From assembly GCA_021399445.1 (NCBI GenBank), contig JAJTUQ010000005.1, positions 3,162,001 to 3,226,000 on the forward strand: a stretch of 64,000 bases of DNA. Reading direction: 5' to 3'. Both the position numbers and the translations under genes were made by a program. The stretch is from Xylogone sp. PMI_703 (taxonomy: Eukaryota; Ascomycota; Leotiomycetes). Positions 46,512 through 58,553 of this stretch are shown here, one piece after another. Positions within the stretch are counted from its first letter, which is position 1, and each line of letters opens with the position of its first letter. The notes under the pieces are model-generated. The model made no database searches. It was not told where the DNA came from and saw only the letters and a program-made list of their open reading frames with translations.

Positions 46512-49205
46512 TTCTATCGGATGAGATTTTAAGTGATGAGATGTAAGAAGAGCAGCAAGGAGAAAAAGAAGCTTCAGTCGAGGTCGTCTTGCATGATTAT
46601 ATGGCGAGAGTAATAAGATACTAGTAACAAACGGCAGAGACCGACGGTATTGAGAGGATCACTTACCAAAGATGGGCGGAATGGTTTTGTCCGGGAACAC
46701 ATTATCAGCTAGAGAGTATAGGGGTGTATTTTACCGGAAGCGAGTCCTGGTTAGCATACTGAAGAACAACATGGCGGCTGCGGGATGAGCATAGCCAGCT
46801 CATGAGCGTACTTGATAGGCGGGGTGTTATTATTCTCTAGGGATTCACCCGTCCCTGTAATGATGCTTGAGTGCGCGGGATGCCAAGCTCTGTGGTTTAC
46901 CTATAAAGGCAACTACAGGCAAGACGCCGAAAGAAATGCTTGATTTCAAATCCAAAAGTGATCATTTTGGTCCTAGAAGTTTTAAACATGGACATAACAT
47001 CAACCACACTTCTCTTCTCTCCTCCATGCATGGCTTGTGCTACAAAGAACCGGTAAGGGGAATTCCCCAGATCCAAGCATGGGGAATGCAGGGCTCCTAG
47101 TTCATGTTCTTTGTGCTGCAGGATTCGTTGCATATTGCATAATCTTGCCTTTGTCACGCTCTCATGCATCCAAGCCCTTCTACTGAAACACAAACGACTC
47201 TGTTTCCAGTCACGCTACACAAACCCACTCTCTATCCACTATGATATCCATCCCAATCACACGTTATGAAGGCCATTCTTTAGGTGATCTTTTTACCACT
47301 CTTGACTGAATTAGTCCCACGACTCTTTGCCTGTAGCTGGGCCTGTACCGGCTTATGCTATGCCCAGACATAAGTGATGGAGGGTAACCGCTAATTGGTG
47401 GGTCAAGCTACCGAGTAGCTCCCGGGTGGTCGCATTAGGCCTTCCCCAGACTTGGCCAGCCATACGCGCCACATATCCCACTTTTCCACCGTTGAGCTGC
47501 GCCACTACTTCCCCAGATTTCCCCCAGAAAGAAGAGAGAGGTTGTGTCTCTGCAACTCCCGTCTTGCATATCCCCGCTTAGATGCGTGGGTTTCGTCCGC
47601 CTAGCAGGACCAAGAAGGAGAAGAGGAGAACAGAGAGAGGGGTCAGGGCCCGTAGACGGGATATGAGGCTTCTTTGACACTTTATCCAGCAAATAGTTGC
47701 TTCATTCAACCCACCAGCGGCAGATCTATGGACTAGGATTGCGTAGAGCCTTGTTGGGAGTTTCCATCAGTAAGAAGGGCAACGACGGGCCATGGTTGGG
47801 ATGATCAAGGAGAAGCAGACTCACAATTAATAACGGGTCCCCTCATTTGTACTCTTTGCTTATCCTCAATAACTCCACGAATGATCTTGTACCTTGCTAT
47901 ACAACAGGCGCTGGCAATTACGGAAGTATCCCGTTCGGAAATCATTTTACGGCCTTCCCGTGTTGGACATACTAAGCGGGCATCAGCATCATCCAACAAA
48001 ATAATCAGGATCTCGATCGACGCGGGACAAGTTCCTCCGACTGTCTGCTTGGTGAAAGTACGCGCTGTAACACACACGTGCCATAATGAAGTGACAGTCA
48101 CTCTTGCGGCCGGGGAGAGGTCGGAACTCGGCAGCGTTCTCCCAAAGCTTGTGGACTTCTCCCTGCTATAGACGCGTTTCATACCAGCATAAGCTCCTAG
48201 TGAGACAATAACGTCGCATTTACCAGTAAGTCTCGTGTGCTCTGTGAAGATGACCGATAATTCAAACGTCGAACCTTCACTCTTTTTACCTCTTTGTACT
48301 CCATAGCTCCTGGCCAGAATCGAATCAGCCAGCATTAATTAGATTCCCAGTCAAAGAGAATTTTTGGGTTTATAATAAATAATCCCTCTATCCGAGAGTT
48401 TATGTAATAGCTGAAAATCCAGAGATGAAAAAGTAGCACTAGACACTGAGTTCGGTATATCACAATTTAGTACACGCACAGTATGTATTGATATAAAGAA
48501 AGTAGCCTTTGAAGGTAGTCATAAGATATGTCAAATTCATTTTCTTGATTTCTTAAGCACTAGACATCACAGGTATTAGGGTTTTCAAATAGCTGTATTG
48601 GGTAAATGTTATGTTCCCACCCTTAGACACGATGATGCATCTCTGGTGGACTGTAGAGTTGAAATCATTCAGCATATGGTTGAGCTTGCCGTCTCGGCAT
48701 GTGAAAGTGTTAACCTCCCAATATGGCTAGATAGATTTCTAAGATCGAGATAAACCCGCAGCTAAATACGCTATATCAGTTCCAGATTCGTCTATTACCA
48801 CCTTAATTCCATCATTACATTTAGAGATATAAATTAACTGAGTATGAAATTTTAGTAACAATCGCAAGATCTTATATAAATATGTTTAACTATTTTCTTA
48901 CTATTAACAGCAAAGTAACACCAACTGTAAGTTTTTTTTACTCGCGTATCGTGCAAATGGTGTACCAACTAATAAGAGTAACAAGTATGCTATATTATAT
49001 AGTAAATATGTATACATATATATTCATGTAATGTTCTAAATAAGATTGATAGATGCTAAACCGTGCTAAACGTATGATGCATGCTCATCTAAAAAGCAAG
49101 CCTCCAAAATCTAAAAAGCGATATTTATATACTTATGACATTCTATTCTAATTGTGGACCTGTTCCGGTTCGGCCCACTTCCTACACTCCTTCATTTCCC
49201 GAGTA
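46512..49205. other. Long intergenic region, partly very AT-rich
   Basis: The first part (46512-47800) carries the sugar-porter promoter and only short unconvincing frames. A doubtful 176-codon frame at 47805-48335 is listed separately. From 48340 to 49130 the DNA is strongly AT-rich with TATA-type tracts, and no gene is visible. It may be RIP-affected. Confidence 0.4.
47805..48335 (-). CDS. Doubtful hypothetical protein
   Basis: 176 codons from an ATG at 48335. No recognised motif. The C-terminal half is moderately hydrophobic (IEILIILLDD), and Cys residues are scattered. A shorter frame overlaps it on the other strand, and neither has clear support. It is kept only because its length exceeds most chance frames in these spacers. 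Confidence 0.25.
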   Translation of the reverse strand: MLADSILARSYGVQRGKKSEGSTFELSVIFTEHTRLTGKCDVIVSLGAYAGMKRVYSREKSTSFGRTLPSSDLSPAARVTVTSLWHVCVTARTFTKQTVGGTCPASIEILIILLDDADARLVCPTREGRKMISERDTSVIASACCIARYKIIRGVIEDKQRVQMRGPVINCESASP

Positions 49206-51604
49206 TTACATCCCTCTCGCAAGTGCCAACAGCAAACCAAGTGCCTTGCGGGCTGAACCACCACTACTAGTGCTAGTAGTCGGCGATGAGGGTTTTCTGA
49301 ATACGCATTTTCCATTTCCCCACATGGCATTGGCAGCAGCGGCCCAGTTTAGTTGAGGCTTTTGGAGTGAGGCAGGTGTGTAGAATAGACGACAGTCAGC
49401 AGCCTCGTAGATGAAGTGCGTCGGAACATCGTAATTGTTAGGCGCGAAAGCATTTTTGAAGTTGACGCCAAAGAACGGTAAGGTGAATGGCAATTTGTCT
49501 GACGTGACAGCAACAGTCTTGTTATATATCGCGGACTCGGCGTCAGTAAAGATGGGCTGGCCTAACGCGGTGGCATTGGCGACAGCAACTTCGGCGTCTT
49601 GAAGAACTTCATCAATAGCAGGTAGCTCCAGTGCCTGAGAGCCTTTGACACCTCCGATGGACTGTATGGGACCTGGTTGAGGTCGGCCACCGAAGGTTAC
49701 GGTGCGGACACCTTTGCCAATCATGTGATTAGAGAAGATAGTACAAGTCGAGCTGCATCGACTATCGGTGAGCTAGTAGTTATTAGTTTTGAACAATACA
49801 TGGACAGATATTCAACGTGGCACTCACCAGGATGATATTTTCCGGAGCAAACGGTGCTTTAGTGCCATTAAGTGGACCCCCAAGACCCTCGGTATTAATT
49901 GGGTTCGCGGAACCTGCAATAAGAGTGAAAGCCTCCTCGGCAGCAATCGCCGTTGAAGGAACGCCGAGAACATCATATGGACCGAGGAATTCATTAAGAG
50001 AAGAGAATTGGGTCTCCTGATCGGGCTTCACTTGTCCACCGGCATAGAATACTAGATCAAGCTCAGAATTAATGGGGGTGTTATCCGCACTGAAGACACG
50101 CGTGAGGTATTCAGTGCTGTTGCTTACGCGAAATCTAGTTGCAGAGAAGATGGTCATGTTGGGGAAGAAGACGCTCAATAGGGCGAAGCCAGAGTCAACA
50201 TTTCCACCAGGATTGTTAGTGAGGTCGATGACAATTTTGTTCTTACCCGCCGCAACAGCCTGGTTAACAAATTGCTGGGCTGAGACTGCAAATGTTACGG
50301 TCTCATTCTGAGGAGTAAAAGCACTTCCAAGGGCAGTGTTGCCCGTCTGGAAAGTCGGTACGGTCAAGACAGCAACGTCCTCCATTCCAGTATCTGAGGG
50401 AAAGTATCCAACAGCAGTGTTATATGGGTCCCGAACGACAGGCTCGGGGTAGTTCCGTGGCGGCTTCAAAGGCGAAGCGATGGCTGGTGTCGAGGATGAG
50501 CCAGCATCAGAATCGCTCGGCGGCTGAGGAATACAAGCAGCCTCGAATAGCTCTTCACCGGTGGTAGATTTGAAATCACTGCTAAGTAAACCTCCCTGGA
50601 GGGGGATATGCTGCTGCGTCCCGTTTGCATATGTGAGATTAAACCCAGTGACTCCTGGGAACAAAGCAAATTGGGTGAACCCTCCCGCTAGTGAATTTCC
50701 TTGGGCGTCAATGGGAACGTTCGCAAACTGGTTATTGTAACGAGCATCAGGATCTTGGAGGCCAGTGAGTGCCGAGAGATGCTCTATGTACGCTTCTGCG
50801 CCGACTCCGTTAATCAACGTCACCGGGGACACATTCTTTGCTCCATTCCCCAATGCTTCGCCATCATCTGACCGTCTTATCAGTTATTGTATACTATTCA
50901 ACCCCACAAGGAGCACTCACTCAAAGTGTATATTGCGGGAATTGAGACACCATCGGTAGAAACAGACACCAGAGAAGTATGTGTTGCGAAACCAATAACC
51001 GCCATCGAGCAACCTTGATATTGAAAATGGCCATCGTTTGCTGAGGAGACGAGGTTCGCTATGTCCGAATCAAAGGCGTACTGTGAGGTGTACTGATTTG
51101 CAGCTGCCTTGCTCCGGATTGAGGAAAGACCGCCGTAAATATCCACTGAAGGGCCGAGATAAGTTGACGGAGGATCTAGAGTTGAAGAGTTAGAGAGGGT
51201 TCCATGAAGTGACCAAGGTAATATAAATGTGGTGTACATACTTCTTAGGATCTCGGTGGTAGAGTGCCAATCAGTGTACTTGACGAGTTCATCAATGAAG
51301 GCCACAGCGAGGTCGGATTTGAATGGCATAGACTCAAGGCACTGATAACCAAGCCCTGCAGAAAAGGTGACTAGAGGAGGCCATTGAGTTAGTGAAGTGA
51401 GAAGAGACACGTCTCTGGAATGCTGAACAGTGACAAAACAAATATCTCTGCTTCAATTGCTGGGTTTGGCTTACTTGGATGCGTTTTCGTAGACGCAACG
51501 ATCTGGGATATCTGGGCGCATGGCTCCGTTTTGTCTGCATTGGCTCTTCCTACGGCCACTGCGGCCACGAGAACAGTGGAAAAGAGTGTTTGACGAGGTA
51601 ACAT
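49206..51604 (-). CDS. Secreted S41-family peptidase-like protein (CPAF/UstP-like)
   Basis: Five exons (51604-51475, 51370-51242, 51175-50921, 50867-49828, 49772-49206) give about 706 residues. The ATG at 51604 begins a signal peptide (LFSTVLVAAVAVGRANA). The tail-specific protease domain includes KIVIDLTNNPGGNVDSGFAL, the S41 substrate-binding strand with its Gly-Gly. The nucleophile region after the last junction reads DSRCSSTCTIFSNHMI, and VRTVTFGGRP follows. The C-terminus has Ser/Thr-rich sequence followed by a hydrophobic end (ALGLLLALARGM), a possible GPI-anchor signal. Several Asn-X-Ser/Thr sites occur. Homologues are common secreted fungal proteins; one (UstP) sits in ustiloxin-type RiPP clusters, but I see no precursor peptide here. 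Confidence 0.88.
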
Positions 51605-53376
51605 GGTTGAGAAAAGAAAGAACGCCGACAGAAAAGAAATATGCCAGGAAAAAAATAAAAAAGGAAACAAGACTACAAAACGGCACTTGATAGTATAAGA
51701 AAGAAGAAGTGATTATAGTCTAAAGATATAGATGTCCCACTTGAAGAGACATGAGGACGGTTTAGGTACCAAGCCCTCACATATAAAAATAAGGTACGGA
51801 GATTAATCAGTACCAATTTTAGGAATTCCTAGAGCGAATAAGCATCAGCCACCAGTCCCACTCATCCGCCCCGTTTCCTGGGCTGGAGATCTCAAGGCCG
51901 TGGGCAACTATCTAGGACGTATCGTTTAGGAACGAGTGCTGTGTACCTAGCAGGCCTAGCCACGAATACTGTCTTAATGGGGATAGCAGTAGTATCCCCT
52001 TCGCGGTGGGAATTGTTCCTAATTATGTCGATTCAAAATACGGGGCTTATAAGTGGTTCCTATAAGCTCTGCAAGACCCACCTGAGGTTTAAGTTTAGCT
52101 CTAGCTCATGCTACTACTGTAAATATACAGTATTTGATACAAGCCGTACATCCGTACCGCCCTATACGCCTGTACATAGACTTTGTATAAGTGTGAGCCA
52201 TCTTCGCCGTCGAAAGAGATGTAGTAGAAATAACTGCCCAGCAGCTCTACCATAGTTTCTTCTGACAGTTCGTTTCAACAAAAGATCCAAGAAATAACTG
52301 GTGGGAAGCTTGTGTTATGATCTACAGGGTACGCTCTTGGTAAATGCTTATGCTCCACCGGGCCGAGCCATGCCCAATCAGAGACGGTTAGTAAGTTGCA
52401 GAGTTTATTATAAATCAGGATATCATTTAGGTTAAGAAACTGTAGCCGTGGCCTTCCTGCCATCTAGGATGAGCGTAAGCTTACTTTAGGCTGGTTGGAT
52501 CCTAAATGCCCCACAGCTCCAGCTATCTGGGTAGAAAGCCCGTGCTGCCCAATCCAGCAGCCTCCCTCGTATTTTAGTGCATCATCGCCATCAGCATCAT
52601 GGCGGATTGCCTAACTATGTAGTGGTTTTCGTCTTCGTAGCCACGTCCGTCGGAATTATTTCCGGTTCCCAGGCCGATCGTGTCAGACTGCGGCTGGGAG
52701 AAGTTTATTACGGTTGATCACTAGTCGTAAACTGGCCAGTTCATACCCCCTTATTATAATGTATAAAGTGACTTTATTCCTTTACCTGGCTGGTCATGGC
52801 TAATTGTGCATACATAAATAGTAAAATCTCCGGATACGGGTACTCAAGTTAGAAGAAGCGAACTGGATGCGATTGGATAGCAGAATCTTTTTTAGGCACC
52901 GTTCGACATAAAGTAATCACATAGAATGCACAATTGGCCATGGTTTTTCAGGAGGAGAATAATCGTAATCTCTCCTTCAGTCATTTCGATCAACCACGGC
53001 TTACATCTACGCCCTTTACGGTGGTATCTATGGTCAGCAGATGTTAATTCGATGGGGAAGATTATGCAGCATTTCGTTGGAAGCTTTATTATCATTGTAA
53101 CGTATTATATTACTCAATGGTGTTATGCGAGCTATAGACCGCTTGCTCGGGGAGTAGAAGTTAACAAAATGAGGGGCTTTATGATGATATGACCACCTGG
53201 ATATTGTGAGCGATCTGATGAGAGGATGGCATTCATTATAGGTCGGGAAGTCGACGGCAAGTCTTCTGTAGGGACCCCTATTACCCGATCAAGTCACGGC
53301 TCAGTATTTGGATAGTCAGGTTTAAGAGACTCATATGTACAAATTGCTTATTATTTGAAGGTACACGAGACATATT
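51605..53376. other. Long intergenic region
   Basis: Upstream side of the S41 gene and downstream side of the O-methyltransferase. Apart from a possible LINE-like endonuclease scrap at about 52310-52440 I see no coding similarity. Short frames at 52892-53192 on both strands overlap and are not convincing. Confidence 0.4.
52310..52440 (+). mobile_element. Possible non-LTR retrotransposon endonuclease scrap
   Basis: One frame reads GTLLVNAYAPPGRAMPNQRR, which resembles the endonuclease strand before the VYAP motif of Tad-like LINEs. It extends about 30 more codons before a stop. No reverse transcriptase is nearby. Chance similarity is possible. Confidence 0.2.
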
Positions 53377-54645
53377 TCAATTCAACTCTGCTTCGATAAT
53401 GCTCTCGACAGACTGCGGTGGTCTCCAAATCTTGACAAGCCGCAGCCCTGAGTCCTTAATGAGCTGCGCCCACTCGCTCTCGCTCCTCTCCTTGGCTGCC
53501 AGACACGCCATCATGGTGATATCCGACACCGTTACCCGCGCAAGCGGCTTGACGCGACTGATCAAGCTCTCATGGATCAGTAGCCGCGAGTATCCCTTCT
53601 CCATGGCCGTGCCAATGTACTTCAAGATCGTTGTGGCCGAATCATCAGGCCAGTCGTGCAAGACGTTATGCATGAAGTAGACCCGCGCGCCTTTGACGGG
53701 CTGCGGAGTGAAGAAGTCGTACGCTTGCGGTTCGATGGCTCGGTCAACCTGCACGTTCTCGACCACGTCGGGGAGATCCTGCAAGATGAGACTTCCGTCT
53801 GGGATCTCAGGATGGCGCAGGCGGAACTTCTCCAGATCGTGGCCCCTGCTACCACCAATATCGACTACCAGCGCGCGGCCGGGCTTCGCAGCGCTCACGA
53901 TGGCGTTGGTGGGATACATCTCAGGCCAAGACGTTAAGTTGTACTTAGAATGGCATTGCATGGCCGCGTGGAAGTCGCTGGCCATGGCTGGGTTGATAGC
54001 CAGGTCCTGAAAGAGATTATTGCTAGACTTTTTCCAGAATTGCCAATTGCAGTTGTTCACGTCGGTTGGGCTCTTGAACCCATTCTCCTTGAGGAAATAC
54101 GGCAAGCTGCGGAACATGGGATTGTTGAGCTGGCTGTAAAACTCCCCATATACCGCCGACAGCGCCGGGTCAGCGGCTAGAGCCATAGCCCATGGGGTAG
54201 GAGCGAAGGTGTCTTCTGCCATCTCAACAACAAGGTGCTGTCCTGAGATTTGCCGCATCATGCGTTCTGTTGTTAGGCGTGATACAGGATCTTAGCTATG
54301 AAATCTCAGATCGGTGAAGGGGAAGGGAAAGGGGCCAGGACAGCAATTAGACGTACTGATGAGCATTTCATCCGCTCCCGTGAGCTCTGCCAGCTCTGTA
54401 CACGTCTTGGGCATACTACCGCACTCTGCCCACTTCCTGAAGACACCAGCGTCAATGAGGGTCTTGATAGATGCATTCGTGGCACCGCTGACCCAATTGT
54501 GATCCCACACGATGTCCCAGGGTGATTGGACCTTCCTCAATGTCTCGAAGAGAGCATCTCTGGCACGAACTCGCTCGACCTCGTTCGCAAAGGAGCTGGC
54601 GCTGATGCCCTGGAGATGGGAGATCAATTGGTCGGCGGATGCCAT
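53377..54645 (-). CDS. SAM-dependent O-methyltransferase (caffeate/sterigmatocystin OMT-like)
   Basis: Class I methyltransferase of the plant/fungal OMT family 2, which methylates phenolic hydroxyls, often of polyketides. Two exons (54645-54357 and 54266-53377) with an 87-nt intron give about 392 residues. The N-terminal winged-helix dimerisation domain comes first (DHNWVSGATNASIKTLIDAGVF, with the restored MLIKRMMRQIS). The SAM-binding motif is VVDIGGSRGHD near residue 235. DLPDVVE follows, then YFMHNVLHDWPDDSA with the catalytic His, and RLLIHESLI. About 6 kb away is a reducing PKS. It may methylate that product, although lysozyme-like and rhodopsin-like genes intervene. Confidence 0.92.
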
Positions 54646-55617
54646 TGTTTTTCAATCGTGCTCACCCGAATTAGATTGAACAGACTTCAGATGGATACGC
54701 AACAAGCAGTATCTCTGGAAGAGAGAGCGTGTGTGTTTAATAGGGGCCAGGTCAGGATATATCACAGTACTCCACAACGCTCCTGCGCGGAGGAAGACCT
54801 CACACACCCGTGAGTGGATACTCTAACAAAGAACGACATGATGGCAGGATAGCTCCACTAGCAGCACCAATATGTCTGAGGTCCTTGCGCCATTCGAGGT
54901 GCTCGGGGGTGTCCTCCCAGCTCCACCAGCCCAGCTTCGATCGTCAGGCCTCGAGCAGTCTCTTTCCTATTGTCGACATGTTTCCTCGGTTCTGTAACAC
55001 CAACACTAACAAACAGCCCAGCCAATTGAAGAATATCCTCTCTCGACTTGCCCTACTTTTGAACGTCCATCAGCATCGGGGAGCAGGGCGACAAGGGCAC
55101 TTTGGCTTCGTGCGAACGGATGTCCAGCGCGCACAAGCCCCTACATAACCTCCCTGGCACTTTTTGGGATGATTAAGAGTCTTATTCCTGCACCATAAGC
55201 CCGACTTTGACAGGTATCGGCCAAGAACGCGCGCCACTCTTCCAGAACTCAGCAACACCCCCAAGCAGGTTACTTAATAAGTATCCTGTAACACAGTACG
55301 GTTGGTTACTCGAGGATGTGCTGATGCTGCCGTATCTCTTGTATAACTTGCCCCCGTTACAGCAGAAGAATGGATCAGTGAGACACTCTTTCTAGAGAGA
55401 GAGCCGGTATCTTTTTGGCTTTCGATTCTCCATAATCCCTTCGAAGAGTCTCAGGAATCTTCTGGGGCGAGATTTGAGTCAAGGCAATTGGGGGCAAAGA
55501 CGATTGAGATGTTATCCGTGTGGAATTCAGATAACCTGGGCATCCAAGCTGATCGCGTGTGCTGGGCACTGTTCGCGGTGACAACCTGTTTGTCAACACC
55601 CTCGTTCTGAAAGTTTT
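54646..55617. other. Intergenic region
   Basis: Between the O-methyltransferase start and the rhodopsin-like pseudogene on the opposite strand, so it should carry two divergent promoters. The missing first exon of the pseudogene is expected in its right part but is not recognisable. Confidence 0.4.
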
Positions 55618-56732
55618 TTGATGTTTCGATTTTTCTTTTTTGATTTCTGCCCAATGGTCTTGATGCTGACTCGGCTCCACCGCATTTTCGCAGTCATTGT
55701 CAGTCTTCGAGTTATCTGCCGTATCTTCCTCGTCCGTGGCGAGGGCAGGCTGGGCATCCTGGGTCTCGACGACTACATCACTGTAGGCTGCATCGTGATC
55801 CTGCTCGTGACATGTATCCTCATGAGCATTGGATCCAACCGGGGCCTTGGCAGGCATATGGGCGCCTTGGAACCCGCACAGCGCATGTCGGCGCTGAAGT
55901 GGAACGTCATTATCAACGCTGTCTTGGTCTGGAGCTTCTCGTTGCCCAAGTTCGCAATCATTGCTATCCTCAAGCGGATCCTGGACTACGGCACCAAGAC
56001 GGCCATCATGTTCTGGGCCCTGGCCCTCTCGTCGCAGGCCTGCATCTTGGCCACCTCAGTCTAGTGGTTCAAACAGTGTACGCCGGTGGAGTTCGGATGG
56101 AACAAGAACATCAAGGGAAGCTGTGCTCCAGTCTCCGTGCTGGCTGCTCTGGGCTACTTTACCTCTGCCTACTCAGCCTTCCTCGACATCTACTTTGCGC
56201 TCTATCCGATCCCGTTCGTCATGCGACTGAACATGCCCCTGAAGTCCCGTCTTGCCCTCTCGACTGCTCTCGCCCTCAGTGCGCTGGCTTGCATCGTGTC
56301 GATCTACAAGCTAGCAATTTTCGACCAGGTCTTTGATATTCTTGCGGTAGATCCCACTTGTGAGAACCCTTAATTTTATTCTCATCACATCTAATTAGAA
56401 TAAACTAATCGGAACACCATCTCACAGTTCCGGTCCCCCATCTCGATATCCTCGGCGTCTCAGAGGGTGCGATTCTCCTTATTTGTGCGTCTCTCCCAAC
56501 GCTGGGCCCTCTATTCCGCCTGGGGAGAGGAACACTCACCAGCCGGGATGGCAGTAGAAACGCGCCCAACAATTCGGCGGATGATGCTCAGGGCCACACT
56601 GGTGATATTAGTAACGGTAGTTGGACCAAGTTCAAGGGCAATAAGCTGGATGACATAGAGCGCGAGTCGTCGACGGGGATAGCGTCGAGCATGGACGATA
56701 TCCCCCTCGTTTCGCTTTCCAAGCAGCAATGA
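55618..56732 (+). pseudogene. Rhodopsin-domain (CFEM-GPCR/SAT-like) integral membrane protein, interrupted by one stop
   Basis: Seven-TM fungal membrane protein of unknown role; the family is often found near secondary-metabolite genes. The recognisable part begins at about 55694 (SLRVICRIFLVR after an acceptor). It continues with GLDDYITVGCIVILLV, GLGRHMG, LPKFAIIAILKRI and a TM ending in SSQACILATSV. There an in-frame TAG at 56062-56064 occurs where the family has Trp (WW-F-x-C). The frame reopens at once with FKQCTPVEFGWN and continues through two TMs. An intron (56360-56427) keeps phase, and the tail ends SLSKQQ at 56732. The first exon was not found. One Trp-to-stop change (TGG to TAG) is the only lesion I see. 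Confidence 0.8.
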
Positions 56733-57356
56733 AGTTGAATGGTTGAGGGCAATGATTGCGATTTTAATAAAGTGGTGGAAGGGCTGCCGCAGTACCACGT
56801 TTCACGTGTAAAGGCTACCTTTACCGATGACCAAATTTATCTATAGTTGTTACTTCTAGTATTAAGTAACAAATTTCTAAAACCTTAAAACAAATATTAA
56901 ATAGTAGTATAAGAAACTTAAAATTATGCTAATTAAATTATATTAATATATAATTACTTAGAACATTTTAAGAGATTATAATCATACTGATAATAAAGAT
57001 ATAATATAAGATATTATTATACATTTAAAATATTAAAGTCAAAGAATAAGATTAGTTTATTAGAAAGTCTTATTCAAGTATTAACTTATAAGCTCGGATT
57101 AGTTCTTTTAAATATATTATTAGTATAACTAGAAATAGATATACTTTACTTTAATGTATAAACTAAAGCATAAACAGATAAAAGTAATATCTCAACTATG
57201 TATAATCCTTATGATATTTACATTCTTATAATTTATGTACATGTCGTATAAGACTTGACTAAATATATACCATGAAAATGATGGTTTGTATGTACTCACA
57301 TCCACCAGCAGCTCTCTACAATTTGGAGATGCGAATTCGCGTGCTCAAGTGGTTAT
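56733..57356. other. Strongly AT-rich intergenic tract
   Basis: From about 56830 to 57290 the DNA is extremely AT-rich, with repeated TATTA and TTAAAA tracts and no reading frame of note. It may be a RIP-eroded repeat. The last 60 bases before the lysozyme-like stop are ordinary. Confidence 0.6.
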
Positions 57357-58553
57357 TTACCATCCACAGCTAGCTCTGTAACCCTCTGGGTCATTTCCGT
57401 TCCAGCCCTGGAGCCTGTTGGCAATATCCGACACATAGGAAGCAGTGCTATCAAATCCATCGTTCAGGTTATTGAAGTCGATACTACCAGAATTATATCC
57501 TCTAGCAGCATTGTAAGGGTTCCCGCCTGTGTTGGCGCTTACACCTGATGTATTCTATCAGTACGTGTCCACTGAGGTTTAGCTATGAATGGAAGTTTAT
57601 CTAACCGTAGTTATAGTCCCAATCGATGAGCCATTGAACAAGACCTGGCCCGCCACTGGTTCCCTGGACGCCGTCCACAACCATTTGGGTAATGGATCCT
57701 TGCATGTTGTTAGGATCGTAGGAGATTGATCCCGGAGAAGCTGATCAACAGATTAGCCGACTGTTAACATGTATGGATCAGAGCATTAGATAGCAGCTAT
57801 GCATCTTGGTTATAGCATTAAAGTATGGTTTTGGATGCTGTAGAATACGAAATGCCAAATTTACCTTGCATGAGACCGCAATTCTCATAGCCAGTGCACC
57901 CAACGTAGACATTTCCAGTTGACTGAGCAGAGTCATTACAATAGCTCATTTTGTTTCCTTTGGAAGCACATACCTCTTGCATAATGATGGCCAAAATGAA
58001 TCTGGCATCAACCAATGCACTCTGGGAGACGCTCACGATGGCATTCCATATGGCTCCTTGAATAGGTCCACTCTCCTCGTAGACCATTTGAGAATTTTGG
58101 TTCAAGTCAAACATATCGTAGAAGTTCATCCAGTTCTGGAAAGGGGGAAAGCTAGAAGCCGAGCCACCGAAGCAGTAGTAGTAGTTTGGATCATCATATC
58201 CAGAATTGCCACTGCTGAAATCGGACGAATACCAGTTTAAGGCCGCACCAGAAGCGGTTCCATAGCCTTGGCGGGCTTTAAGGGCTTCTGCGATTTCCGC
58301 AGCACGCTTCACTTGGTGGTGCGTGATATTATGAGGACCAGCACCGTTCCCATGTTGGCCACCTGTTGTAATGGTGTAGTTGTTGTCAGTAGGAAACGTT
58401 GGAGGGCCGTGCTTGGCTGGAGCCGTAGCTGCAACTGCCAAAAGGGCAAAAGCCGTCGCCAACTAAATTAGGTTAATATGGGCAAAAATATTTATCTCAC
58501 AAGGCTATTTTTTAGAAAAGAGATTCTTTAGGAAAGCATACAAGTTTCATCAT
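57357..58553 (-). CDS. Secreted lysozyme-like/transglycosylase-fold protein
   Basis: Four exons (58553-58542, 58462-57865, 57740-57606, 57544-57357) give about 310 residues. The 12-nt first exon (MMKL) is needed to complete the signal peptide with LATAFALLAVAATA. The mature domain reads ALVDARFILAIIMQEVCA, the helix carrying the catalytic Glu of lysozyme/SLT-like glycosidases in fungal relatives. CTGYENCGLMQ follows across the second junction, then MVVDGVQGTSGGPGLVQW. Several Cys suggest disulfides. It probably acts outside the cell on bacterial peptidoglycan or a related glycan. The exact substrate is unproven, since I have no direct reference for this family. Confidence 0.8.

Noticed and set aside
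47881..48171. 96-codon ORF on the plus strand
   Set aside because: It overlaps a longer minus-strand frame, and neither shows family features.
49206..51604. Ustiloxin-type RiPP cluster suggested by the S41 peptidase
   Set aside because: No repeat-containing precursor peptide, DUF3328 oxidase or tyrosinase is present in the window.
53656..54010. 93-105-codon ORFs on the plus strand
   Set aside because: Antisense shadows of the O-methyltransferase, produced by its GC-rich codons.
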